Origin: Noviherbaspirillum massiliense JC206 | GTDB taxonomy: Bacteria > Pseudomonadota > Gammaproteobacteria > Burkholderiales > Burkholderiaceae_D | Assembly (NCBI RefSeq): GCF_000312045.1 | Contig: NZ_HE978634.1 | Location: 3,088,254 to 3,152,253, forward strand | Reading direction: 5' to 3' | Length of the DNA: 64,000 nucleotides | Shown here: positions 48,895-57,492 of the stretch, one piece after another | Layout: every line of letters starts with the position of its first letter | How positions within the stretch are numbered: position 1 is the stretch's first letter | Notes under the pieces: generated by a model | Told to the model about the DNA's origin: nothing | Seen by the model: only the letters and a program-made list of their open reading frames with translations | Databases searched by the model: none | Position numbers and translations under genes: made by a program

Positions 48895-49688
48895 CCACTC
48901 TTAGTGCTTATATCGAAGGCATCGGCCTGATCGGGCCCGGATTGTCGGGCTGGGAAAGCAGCCGCGGCGTGCTTGCGGGGAAAGCCGACTACGCCTATCA
49001 AAAGGCCGTGCTGCCGGCACCGGCCTCGCTGCCGCCCGCGGAACGACGCCGCTGCGGCCCGATCGTCAAGCTGTCGCTGGCGGTCGGCCAAGAAGCCGCG
49101 GCCATGGCCGGGCTCGATGTGAAAAGCCTGCAGGCGGTGTTTGCCGCTTCCGGCGGCGATGGCGCCAATTGCCATGAAATCTGCGAAATGCTCGCTTCCG
49201 ACGACCGCCAGATTTCGCCAACCCGCTTTCACAATTCCGTACATAACGCCGCGGCCGGCTACTGGAGCATTGCCACCGGCGCGATGGCTTCTTCCTCGGT
49301 CCTGTGCGGCTACGACGCCAGCTTCGGTGCCGGCCTGCTGGAAGCAATGACACAGGTGGCGGTCGACCGCACGCACTCGCTGCTGATTGCCTGCGACACC
49401 ACGTATCCCGAACCCCTGCATGCAGCCCGGCCCATCCCCGACGAGTTCGGTATCGGCCTCGCACTGGCGCCGCAACCCAGCGCCCGATCACTGGCAGAGA
49501 TTCGCGTCGCGCTCACCAGCTCGCCCGCCGAACGGATGGCCGATGCCGGGCTGGAAAGCATGCGGACCGCCATCCCCGCGGCGCGCAGCCTGCCGCTGCT
49601 GCGCGCGCTTGCACGACATGAAACAGCGAAGCTGGTGATCGATTACCTGGACGGCACACGCCTGTCAGTGGAAGTGATGCCGTGCTAG
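48891..49688 (+). CDS. ketosynthase-like chain-length factor (ApeC-like)
   Basis: A 265-residue shortened ketosynthase homologue. At the place of the active cysteine it reads ATGAMASSSVLCG, lacking the ACSSS nucleophile, and the C-terminal histidine motifs are absent. This matches the non-catalytic partner (chain-length factor) of aryl polyene ketosynthases, which forms a heterodimer with the catalytic enzyme. The start overlaps the ketosynthase stop (ATGA). Confidence 0.85.
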   Translation: MTTLSAYIEGIGLIGPGLSGWESSRGVLAGKADYAYQKAVLPAPASLPPAERRRCGPIVKLSLAVGQEAAAMAGLDVKSLQAVFAASGGDGANCHEICEMLASDDRQISPTRFHNSVHNAAAGYWSIATGAMASSSVLCGYDASFGAGLLEAMTQVAVDRTHSLLIACDTTYPEPLHAARPIPDEFGIGLALAPQPSARSLAEIRVALTSSPAERMADAGLESMRTAIPAARSLPLLRALARHETAKLVIDYLDGTRLSVEVMPC

Positions 49689-50125
49689 ACCGCGCCTGGA
49701 TCGCCGCCCGCATCCCGCATCAGGACAGCATGTGTCTGCTGGATGCGGTGGAAGAGTGGAGCGATGAGCACGTGCGCTGCCGCGCGAGCAGCCACCGCGC
49801 AGCCGACAATCCCTTGCGTGCCCATGACAGGCTGGCCGCCGCATGCGGGATCGAATATGCGGCGCAGGCGATGGCAGTGCACGGCGCGCTGACAGCGCAG
49901 CAGGATGCTCGACCGCGCGCCGGCTTCCTGGCCAGCCTGCGCGGCGTGAAGCTGCACGTCGGCCGACTGGACAACATCGCCGCCGACCTGATGATCGAAG
50001 TGCGGCGTTTCAGCGGTGACGGCAACAATGTCCTGTACGATTTTTCGATCCTCTCCGAAGGACGCATGCTGCTGGAAGGCCGGGCAGCGGTGATCATCAA
50101 TGCCGATGCGGCCAGCGTCCTGTAA
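49682..50125 (+). CDS. hotdog-fold dehydratase (ApeP-like)
   Basis: A 147-residue protein with the pattern IPHQDSMCLLDAVEEW at the start and AACGIEYAAQAMAVHGAL in the middle. These are typical of the second aryl polyene dehydratase, in which a His near residue 13 and a Glu in the central helix are catalytic. It starts with GTG inside the end of the previous gene (7-base overlap), so translation is coupled. Expected role: dehydrating the 3-hydroxyacyl intermediates together with the enzyme at 41030-41350. Confidence 0.85.
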   Translation: MLDRAWIAARIPHQDSMCLLDAVEEWSDEHVRCRASSHRAADNPLRAHDRLAAACGIEYAAQAMAVHGALTAQQDARPRAGFLASLRGVKLHVGRLDNIAADLMIEVRRFSGDGNNVLYDFSILSEGRMLLEGRAAVIINADAASVL

Positions 50126-50146
50126 GCAGCACACATCTCAAACACC

Positions 50147-50914
50147 ATGGCAAATCCAGCGAAAATCTCCGGCGCCGGCAGCAATACATCCGTCAAGAAG
50201 CGCGCCCTCGTCACCGGCGGCAGCGGCGCCATCGGCGCTGCAATCTGCCGCAGCCTGGCAGCCGATGGCCATCATGTCCTCATTCATGCGAACCGGCGGC
50301 GCGAGGCGGCACAGGCAGTCGCCGACGAAATCGTCGCGCAGGGCGGGAGCGCGGAAGTGCTGGTGTTCGACGTGACCGATGCGCATGCGGTGACCTCGGT
50401 ACTGCAGCCATTGGTCGACGATGAGCCTATCCAGATCTTGGTCAACAATGCCGGCATCCATGACGACGCGGTGTTTCCCGGTATGCAGCCGGAGCAATGG
50501 CATCGCGTGATCGACGTCTCGCTCAACGGCTTCTACAACGTTACCCACGCGCTGATGATGCCCATGATCCGCAGCCGCTGGGGCCGCATCATCAACATGT
50601 CCTCGGTGTCCGGCCTCACCGGCAACCGCGGCCAGGTGAATTACTCCGCCGCCAAGGGCGCACTGAACGCCGCCACCAAGTCGCTGGCCCTGGAAGTCGC
50701 CAGCCGCGGCATCACAGTCAATGCGATTGCCCCGGGCATCATCGAGAGCGAAATGACCGAAGGCGCGTTCGATGCGCAGACGATCAATCAAATGGTGCCG
50801 ATGAAGCGCGCCGGCAAACCGGAAGAAGTCGCCGACCTCGTCAGCTTCCTCGCCTCGCCGCGCGCGGCGTACATCACCGGGCAGATCATTTCGATTAACG
50901 GCGGGTTGATTTAG
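50147..50914 (+). CDS. 3-oxoacyl-ACP reductase, SDR family (FabG/ApeQ-like)
   Basis: A 255-residue short-chain dehydrogenase. The NADP-binding motif is VTGGSGAIGAAI, followed by VNNAGIHDD. The catalytic Ser, Tyr and Lys lie in NMSSVSGLTGNRGQVNYSAAK. It reduces the keto intermediate of each elongation round. It is the last gene of the plus-strand block. Many aryl polyene clusters continue with a third ketosynthase (ApeR); none follows here. Confidence 0.92.
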   Translation: MANPAKISGAGSNTSVKKRALVTGGSGAIGAAICRSLAADGHHVLIHANRRREAAQAVADEIVAQGGSAEVLVFDVTDAHAVTSVLQPLVDDEPIQILVNNAGIHDDAVFPGMQPEQWHRVIDVSLNGFYNVTHALMMPMIRSRWGRIINMSSVSGLTGNRGQVNYSAAKGALNAATKSLALEVASRGITVNAIAPGIIESEMTEGAFDAQTINQMVPMKRAGKPEEVADLVSFLASPRAAYITGQIISINGGLI

Positions 50915-51340
50915 GGCGCAGCAATCCTGCTTCCTTTAGCGTTTCAAGGCTTTTTGCTCTTAATCCGCTTCTGACGCTGCCGAAAAAGCAGGTGGCAAAT
51001 CGGATCAAGAAGCGAACGTTGTCTGAGCGAAGCGAGCTTCGTTCGCTTCCCGATTTGTCGATTGCTTTTTCGGAAACCCGAAGGGCAGCGGCTGCGCGGT
51101 CGCCTTTCTTTGCTTACTTTCTTTGGCGAAGCAAAGAAAGTGAGTGGCCGCCGGGCCACCCCCGGCAAGTCTCCATGAAGAGGCACCTGCGCTATGCAAC
51201 GAACGTCACTGGGTTCCCCCTTGCAGGGCGCGTTTGCGCTTGCAAGCGCAAACCGTTCCGCAAGCGGGCAGCATGCTGTCCGAATTCCCTGCGAAACCCT
51301 ACGCGGGAACGACAGGCAAGTTTTGTTTGTATAAGGGGAT
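50915..51340. repeat. repeat-rich intergenic element between convergent cluster blocks
   Basis: The 426 bases contain no convincing gene. A perfect 12-base inverted repeat (51104-51115 with 51129-51140, loop 13) is built from CTTTCTTTGCTT. An 8-base pair AAGCGAAC/GTTCGCTT lies around 51010-51050. Both strands give long meaningless open frames, as is usual for dispersed extragenic repeats of Burkholderiales. The hairpin may end transcription from both sides. Confidence 0.5.
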
Positions 51341-52960
51341 TTACTCCGCCTGCACCACCTTACTTCTCCCCGCCACCGCCTCCTGAATCTCCTCCAGCCT
51401 CCTGCCTCGCGTATCAACCCCGCTACGCACCAGCATGATGGCCGACACCGCCATCGGCACCGCAATGAACAGCGCGGAGAAAGCAAGATCGCTGAACAGC
51501 CCGAGCACGCCGCAGGCCGCGCCAAGAATTCCGCCCATCTTGGAACCGGCAGCAATCACGCCCGATCCGGTCGCACGCAAATGCACCGGATAGATTTCCG
51601 CTGCGTAGGGAATCAGCATTGCAATCACGCCGCTGGCGCTGATCAGCAGCAGTACGGTTGCAGTCGCCATTGCCGCCGCGGAGTTCAGATGAAGCAGACC
51701 GAGCAGCAGGAAGGCCAGCAGCGACAGGGTGGTAAGCACGATGAACAGCACCAGGGCCTTGATGCTGCTCCAGCGGTGATAGAGCCAGATGACCAGCGCG
51801 ATGCCGGGCAAGGCGAGGAAAGCGGAGCGTGCCAGCAGCGCACTGGCTGCGCTGGCATCCATGCCCATGCTGCGCAGATTGGTCGGCAGCCACAGCAGGA
51901 AACCGAAATTCACCAGGCCCCAAGCGACGCCGCACACCAGGAGACCCCAGGTGAGGTTGGCATAGGCGCCGCGCAGGAGTTGCAGGAATCCGGCCTTGTC
52001 CTTCGCCATGCCGGCTTCCGGCGCATGGGTGGCATCGCCGTCGTCGCTGTCGAGCACGCCGGCGAATTTCGCCAGCACCGCGCGCGCTTCATTCTTCAGC
52101 CCGGCATTCGCGAGGAAGCGCGGCGACTCGGGAATATAGCGGTCGAGGAAAATGATCAGCGCGCCGGTCGGCAAGCCCAGCAGCCACAGCACGCGCCAGC
52201 TGAACAGCGGCTCGATCAGGCTGGCCGCGCCAGCAGCGACGAGATAGCCGGCGGACGTGCCGACACCGCCCAGCGCCACCAGCAGCCAGCCGCGGTGAGT
52301 GGCGGGAATCATCTCTGCCATCAGGGTGAAGGTAATCGGCAGCAGGCCGCCTGCGGATGCGCCCATCAGGAAGCACATCACCAGGTTCCATTCGAAGGAA
52401 GGCATGGCACCGCAGATCGCAGTGCCGATGAACATCAGCGCCGACAGCAGGATCGCCGCACGCCGGCCGAAGGAGTCGGCCAGCCGACCCCAGAGGATGG
52501 AGCCGACGGTGGTACCGGTCAGCGCCACCAGTGCCAGGAAGCCGGCGGTCTCCTTGCTGATTTCATATTCCTTCGTCACGCCGGGCATCACGAAGCCGAG
52601 CGTGGCCGGCTTCATCACATCGACGGTCAGGGCCACGACCAGCACCAGCACCAGCTTCCAGTGCTCGCGGTTGAGCGCCGCGCCATCGGCAATATGGAAG
52701 TGCAACTGGTGGCCGCATTGCAGGTTTTGCCGCATCTGATCGATCCTCGGCATGAGGCCGTATGCAGCGAGCAGGAGTCCGACCGGGATCACCACCATGC
52801 CCGCCAGCATCGCCGGGTCCATCGGCATGCCCACCATCTGGTAATCCATGTAAGAGGCATGGATGAACATCGGTATGTGCGCCAGCACGCCGGCGACCAG
52901 CGCCGCGCAGCCAAGCCAGAAAGCGACGGGATGGTGGAAGGAGAGGCCGTTGGATTTCAT
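51341..52960 (-). CDS. MFS transporter (NiaP/sugar-porter-like)
   Basis: A 539-residue inner-membrane transporter. After an N-terminal extension with three membrane segments (VAFWLGCAALVAGVLAHI and others) come the typical 12 segments. Motif A is GRLADSFGRRAA, and the sugar-porter-like IPESPRFLANAG follows segment 6. It lies downstream of the glycosyltransferase gene on the same strand, so it may be the last gene of the minus-strand aryl polyene block. A role in importing an aromatic acid or exporting a product is possible but not shown. Confidence 0.8.
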   Translation of the reverse strand: MKSNGLSFHHPVAFWLGCAALVAGVLAHIPMFIHASYMDYQMVGMPMDPAMLAGMVVIPVGLLLAAYGLMPRIDQMRQNLQCGHQLHFHIADGAALNREHWKLVLVLVVALTVDVMKPATLGFVMPGVTKEYEISKETAGFLALVALTGTTVGSILWGRLADSFGRRAAILLSALMFIGTAICGAMPSFEWNLVMCFLMGASAGGLLPITFTLMAEMIPATHRGWLLVALGGVGTSAGYLVAAGAASLIEPLFSWRVLWLLGLPTGALIIFLDRYIPESPRFLANAGLKNEARAVLAKFAGVLDSDDGDATHAPEAGMAKDKAGFLQLLRGAYANLTWGLLVCGVAWGLVNFGFLLWLPTNLRSMGMDASAASALLARSAFLALPGIALVIWLYHRWSSIKALVLFIVLTTLSLLAFLLLGLLHLNSAAAMATATVLLLISASGVIAMLIPYAAEIYPVHLRATGSGVIAAGSKMGGILGAACGVLGLFSDLAFSALFIAVPMAVSAIMLVRSGVDTRGRRLEEIQEAVAGRSKVVQAE

Positions 52961-53095
52961 GGTGTGCTCGTGTCGTTATTGCCGTTCATTCGGTCTATGC
53001 CAGCAAGATGCGCCTTGTGCATGCTGCGTTGGCAAGCGCGGCGCGCACGCGGCGGAACCTGGTTCGTCCTCCGGATTGTTTGCTCGGATGTTTGC

Positions 53096-53851
53096 TCAGG
53101 CCAGCTTGCGCACCAGCAGCAGCGGCAGGCGCAGGACGAAACCGAGGAAGAGGCGGGTATGCATCCAGGTGAGCAGGGTGTTGTCCCGCAGATAGCGGAA
53201 GTGCGACACGCCGCCTTCTTCCGGGCTGAAATACCGCACCGGCGCCGGCAGGTTGACTGGCCGCACGCCGCGCCAGCACAGGCGCACCACCGCTTCCGGA
53301 TCGAAGTCAAAGCGGCGCATCCAGCGCTGGCGCCGCATCACTGTGCGCAGCGGCTCGATCGGATAGACGCGAAATCCGAACAGCGAATCGCCGATGCCGG
53401 CCCATAGGGTTTCCAGGTTGGCCCACCAGTTCGAGACTTGCCGGCCCTTGACGCGCAGGCTGGGCGCGCTGGCATCAAAGACCGGCAGGCCGAGCACCAT
53501 GCAGCCCGGCTTGCGATTCGACTCTTTCATGAAGTCCGGGATCAGCTGGGCCGGATGCTGGCCATCCGAATCCATGGTCAGCGCATGGGTAAAGCCTTGC
53601 GCCGCGGCCTGGTCGAGGCCATGCAATACCGCCGCGCCCTTTCCCATGTTGGCCGGCAGGGCGATCACCTTCAGGCCGGGATCGTCCGCAGCCATGTGTT
53701 CCAGGCCTTCCCTGGTGCCGTCGGTGCTGCCGTCGACCACTACCCATACCGGGTTCCAGTACTGGCGTGCGGCGCGTACGGTTTCATACACTTTCGGGCC
53801 GGGGTTATAGCTGGGGATCAGCACCAGATGCGTGGGGGAAGGAGAATTCAT
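53096..53851 (-). CDS. GT2 family glycosyltransferase
   Basis: A 251-residue GT-A fold enzyme. It starts with THLVLIPSYNPGP, then VWVVVDGSTDGT; the DXD-like metal site is in ALTMDSDGQHP. The C-terminal part ends with hydrophobic stretches that may bind the membrane. It could glycosylate a lipid carrier that receives the polyene. It starts 28 bases after the acyltransferase stop. In E. coli-type clusters this domain is fused with the LpxL-like acyltransferase; here the two are separate genes 10 kb apart. Confidence 0.87.
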   Translation of the reverse strand: MNSPSPTHLVLIPSYNPGPKVYETVRAARQYWNPVWVVVDGSTDGTREGLEHMAADDPGLKVIALPANMGKGAAVLHGLDQAAAQGFTHALTMDSDGQHPAQLIPDFMKESNRKPGCMVLGLPVFDASAPSLRVKGRQVSNWWANLETLWAGIGDSLFGFRVYPIEPLRTVMRRQRWMRRFDFDPEAVVRLCWRGVRPVNLPAPVRYFSPEEGGVSHFRYLRDNTLLTWMHTRLFLGFVLRLPLLLVRKLA

Positions 53852-53879
53852 CAAGCGTTTCGGAAAAATTGGAAGTGAG

Positions 53880-54665
53880 TCAGCCGACCGTTTGCGGCTC
53901 CCGCGCCCGCGCCGGCTCGGCATGGTCGCCCAGCTCGCTGACGAAGTACTGTTCCAGCTCGGTCATGAAGGCAGCGCTGTCGGCGGGCGCTTCGAAGCGG
54001 CGGCCGAGCCGAACCCGGTAGTACATCGGCAGGACGGGCTTCTTGTAGACGGGCCAGCCCTTGGTGAGGAAGCGGGAATCGGTTTCGATGAACACAGTCT
54101 GCACCTGGGCTTTCGCGCGGTTCGCGATCACGCCGATGCTGCCCTTGAGCGGACCGATCGGCTGGCGCACGGTACGGGTGCCTTCCGGGAACAGCAGCAG
54201 GTGGCTGCCGCGCTGCAGGTCCTGCACCGCCAGCATGATCATGCGCCGCAGCGATTCATTGCGGATGTAACGCGCCAGCCGGGCGCCCGCGCCAAGGAAG
54301 ATATTGTTGATGACCGTGGCTTTCATGATGCATGCCACGTCAGGCAGGCGCGACACGATCAGTACCGCGTCCCAAAGCGATGGATGATTGGGCGCGATGA
54401 TCAGCGATTTTTCATGACGCAGCGCGTCGAGCTCCTTGAGATCGAAGCGGAAGCGGCCCGACAGCTTGAGGCAGCCGAGGAAAAAGCGGAATCCCGCCAT
54501 GATGACGAAGCGGCCCAGCGGCCGGCCCACCTCACGTGGCAGCAAGGGCTGCAGGACCACGGCAAACAGTGTCCACAGCAGGGAAAGCAGGCCGAACCAG
54601 AACAGGCCGAGGTAGAAGACCGCGTATCCGTATACCGACAGGACAATACGCAAAAAAGATTTCAT
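53880..54665 (-). CDS. PlsC-type 1-acylglycerol-3-phosphate acyltransferase
   Basis: A 261-residue membrane-anchored acyltransferase. N-terminal membrane segments (VLSVYGYAVFYLGLFWFGLL) precede the catalytic HX4D motif (APNHPSLWDAV) and the substrate-binding LLLFPEGTRT. Such acyltransferases are constant members of aryl polyene and xanthomonadin clusters, where they probably attach the polyene to a lipid. Gap of 139 bases to the upstream chorismatase. Confidence 0.88.
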   Translation of the reverse strand: MKSFLRIVLSVYGYAVFYLGLFWFGLLSLLWTLFAVVLQPLLPREVGRPLGRFVIMAGFRFFLGCLKLSGRFRFDLKELDALRHEKSLIIAPNHPSLWDAVLIVSRLPDVACIMKATVINNIFLGAGARLARYIRNESLRRMIMLAVQDLQRGSHLLLFPEGTRTVRQPIGPLKGSIGVIANRAKAQVQTVFIETDSRFLTKGWPVYKKPVLPMYYRVRLGRRFEAPADSAAFMTELEQYFVSELGDHAEPARAREPQTVG

Positions 54666-54804
54666 GATGTCATTACCACACTTCCGTTAAACCGCCGCCG
54701 CCATGTCTGCATGCCTTCGTCGGCAATGGCAGCGGCGGGAAAGCATGATAAAGGAAGCCGTGCCGCTTGGCGCTGTCTAAATCGCAATGCAGGCGGATCG
54801 CCGC

Positions 54805-55878
54805 TTATTTGCCGATTGCAAACTCCAGGGGATGGCCGGCGGTCGCTTCCACTTCCACCAGCAGGTCCTGGCGGCAGATGTCGGCCTTCAGGAACATGAG
54901 GCGCGCGGATTCGCCCAATGCGCGGCGCAACTCGCCGTGAATTGCCGGCACATCTTTCGGATGCCGCACATACACCTTGTAGCACAGGTCGCCCAGCGAA
55001 AATTCCGCATCCGGCGCAACGCGGTTGGCCTCGCCCACCATGGCGGTGATGTTGGCCAGCGTCTCGCGCGTCTGTGCCAGCACATCGCCCACATGCATGC
55101 TGCGATGGCCGACGATGCTCGCGGTGCCCGACAGGAACAGGACATTGTCGTCGCCCAGGCGTGCAACGCTGGCGCGGGAAAAGGTCGGGCTGCGCGGGCC
55201 GTATTCCTGCGGATACTTGTAGGCGCTGACCTGGCGCGGATTTTCGATCGCGACCGGCGCCTCGCCACGGCCGGCGAGGAAATAGATGGTGAGCGGCCCC
55301 TGCTCGTATCCGACGGCGGACGCGGCCGGCACGCTGCCCATCACCTTGCGTCCGCTCGCGAGGAAGCCGTCCTGACGGCCCATGTTGAACTGGCGATAAC
55401 GCTCCAGGCCGTGGCTTTCTCCGGTGATGTTGGCGATGTAATTCCAGAAGCGCAGGATGTGCGGAAATTGCAAGGCATCGAGCAGGCCGAAGATTTCCAG
55501 GTAAGCCGTCTCGGATGCCTGCTGCAGCGGCGTCTTGCCCGCGGCGCGCACGCTGGCATTGTCAAACTGCGCATCGTCGAGCTGGATCGCGCCGAACAGG
55601 ATCTCGTCATTGTGGCCGTAGCGCACGCCCTTGCGCAGGCCGTAGGTGAAGCTGCCTTTGCCGCTCCACACTTCGCAGGCCGAGCCGACCTCGCCATTCA
55701 AGTCGAGCGCCGGCATCAGCACCTGCGCAAATGGCAGGTTTTCCATTGCCGGAGCTGGGTTCTGCCCACGGGGAGTGAAACTGATCGTTCCGAGCATGCG
55801 GTCTTTCCATTCCCGCATGCTGTATTTCTCAATCGGCAAGTAGGCGCATTGCAGACTGGATGTATCAAGCTCTATCAA
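54805..55878 (-). CDS. chorismatase (FkbO/Hyg5/XanB2-like)
   Basis: A 357-residue enzyme of the chorismatase family, which splits chorismate into pyruvate and hydroxybenzoate or a dihydro acid. It has the two YjgF-like halves: ILRFWNYIANITGES in the middle and FLSGTASIVGHRSMHVGDVL in the second half, the signature of XanB2/Hyg5 enzymes. XanB2 of Xanthomonas makes 3- and 4-hydroxybenzoate for xanthomonadin and ubiquinone, so here it probably supplies the aryl starter. It overlaps the upstream halogenase-like gene by four bases. Confidence 0.85.
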   Translation of the reverse strand: MIELDTSSLQCAYLPIEKYSMREWKDRMLGTISFTPRGQNPAPAMENLPFAQVLMPALDLNGEVGSACEVWSGKGSFTYGLRKGVRYGHNDEILFGAIQLDDAQFDNASVRAAGKTPLQQASETAYLEIFGLLDALQFPHILRFWNYIANITGESHGLERYRQFNMGRQDGFLASGRKVMGSVPAASAVGYEQGPLTIYFLAGRGEAPVAIENPRQVSAYKYPQEYGPRSPTFSRASVARLGDDNVLFLSGTASIVGHRSMHVGDVLAQTRETLANITAMVGEANRVAPDAEFSLGDLCYKVYVRHPKDVPAIHGELRRALGESARLMFLKADICRQDLLVEVEATAGHPLEFAIGK

Positions 55879-57215
55879 TTCGTCATCCCGCCCACGGCAT
55901 CAACACTACGAATATTGTTCTTGCGATCGCGCCACGCCATCAGCGTGCGCTTGAAGTTCAGCAGCGATATCCCGTAATACAGGCCCTTGAAGGCCAGCAG
56001 GGAAGGGCCGATCGGCGTCTTGCCGAACACGTCGCCGGCCAGGACCGACAGCAGGGCCTCCTGCATGCGCAAGAGGTTGCGCGGGCCCATGAACAGATTG
56101 CGCATGGTCGGATTGGTAATCCTGTAGATGAACCAGGAGAACTGCTTCGGCCCGACACGCATGCTCCGGTCGAAACGCTTCAGCGCGGCCGCGGCCTCGC
56201 CGGGACGACGCAGGCAGCAGTCGACGGTATCGGCACCCACGAATGCGCTTTGCATTGCCAGCATCACGCCGGAAGAAAACACGGGATCGATGAAGGCATA
56301 GGCATCGCCGAGCAGCAGATAGTTCCGGCCATGCGTCTGCGTGCAGGTATAGGAATAATTGCCGGTGGCTTCCGGCTCGGTCACCATCTGCGCGCCTTTC
56401 AGGCGCTCCTGCAAGGCGGGGCAGAGGGCGATGGTGTCCATCAGGAATTCAGTGAGCGGCTTCTTGTTGCGGGTCTTGAGGTAATACGGCCAGGTCACTG
56501 CGCCGATGCTGGTATTCCCGTTTGCCAGCGGGATGAACCAGAACCAGCCGTGGTCGAACCAGAAGATCGTGATATTGCCTGCAGCCTTGCCCTCATTGCG
56601 CTGCACATTCGCGAAATGCGCAAAGATGGCGGTGCTGTTGTGCTTTTCGTTGCGCTGCTTGACCTTGAAGCGGTTGGCGAGGAAGGTGTCGCGGCCGGAG
56701 GCATCGAGCACGAAACGCGCGCGCCAGGACTGGTCAGCGCCGTCCTCGGTGCGCGCATGGATGAGTGCGCCTTCGTCGCCGGGCAGGAAGGCCACGTCAT
56801 GGACGCGGCAGCCCTCGATCACTTCGGCACCCTTGCGCCTTGCATTGCGGATCAGGATCTCGTCGAACTCGGCGCGCTGTACCTGATAGGCGTGGGGCAT
56901 GGACTTGTCCCAGGCATCGGCGAAGTGAAAGACCTGCTTGTGGTCATGCCAGGGCGAGACGAATTCCGCCGCCCACTTTTCCATGCCTATGGCCTTCACT
57001 TCGTCGGCCACACCAAGTTTTTCCAGGAGCGGAAGATTGGCCGGCAACAGGGATTCGCCGATATGGAAGCGCGGATGCCGGTCCTTCTCGATGAGGGTGA
57101 CGCGATGGCCCCTCTCGGCAAGCAGAGCCGCCGCCGTGGAACCCGCCGGACCGCCTCCTATGACAAGAACATCGCACTCTCTCATGTCGGAAGGCGTGTC
57201 TACGTTGGGTTTCAT
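55875..57215 (-). CDS. flavin-dependent halogenase-like oxidoreductase
   Basis: A 446-residue FAD enzyme with the dinucleotide motif VIGGGPAGSTAA (GGGPAG at 20-25). It keeps two marks of flavin-dependent halogenases: WFWFIP at residues 224-229 (pattern WxWxIP) and Lys80 in MEKWAAEF, the probable halogenating lysine. Related enzymes occur in xanthomonadin and flexirubin clusters, which make brominated or chlorinated pigments. Halogenation is thus possible; some homologues may hydroxylate instead. It is the first gene of the minus-strand block, four bases overlapping the chorismatase. Confidence 0.85.
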   Translation of the reverse strand: MKPNVDTPSDMRECDVLVIGGGPAGSTAAALLAERGHRVTLIEKDRHPRFHIGESLLPANLPLLEKLGVADEVKAIGMEKWAAEFVSPWHDHKQVFHFADAWDKSMPHAYQVQRAEFDEILIRNARRKGAEVIEGCRVHDVAFLPGDEGALIHARTEDGADQSWRARFVLDASGRDTFLANRFKVKQRNEKHNSTAIFAHFANVQRNEGKAAGNITIFWFDHGWFWFIPLANGNTSIGAVTWPYYLKTRNKKPLTEFLMDTIALCPALQERLKGAQMVTEPEATGNYSYTCTQTHGRNYLLLGDAYAFIDPVFSSGVMLAMQSAFVGADTVDCCLRRPGEAAAALKRFDRSMRVGPKQFSWFIYRITNPTMRNLFMGPRNLLRMQEALLSVLAGDVFGKTPIGPSLLAFKGLYYGISLLNFKRTLMAWRDRKNNIRSVDAVGGMTN

Positions 57216-57492
57216 TGTGACTATCTCTTACAGGATTGAACCGGAACGGAACTTTAACATCATTTTTTCGCGCCGTAGAGTGCTGGTTCGCCACATCGTT
57301 GCGCGATGAAGCCGCGCAGTTGCAAGACATTGCCGACGAAGCCACGTTTGGTTTACCGTATCGGGATTCGCACGCTGCCGGGCAAGCGATCGCCTGTCCC
57401 TTGCCCGCCGAGCCGCTGCCAGACCAACATTAAAAACAAGCCGATTTGCTGTCGCTGGCATGATGACAGCCACGCGTCCCACTGGAGCCAAC

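Noticed and set aside
50944..51555. 203-residue minus-strand frame over the extragenic repeat
   Set aside because: The translation is that of a dispersed noncoding repeat and runs into the MFS gene in another frame.
51581..53407. 608-residue plus-strand frame opposite the MFS and GT2 genes
   Set aside because: Covers two real minus-strand genes and their spacer; composition typical of an antisense frame.
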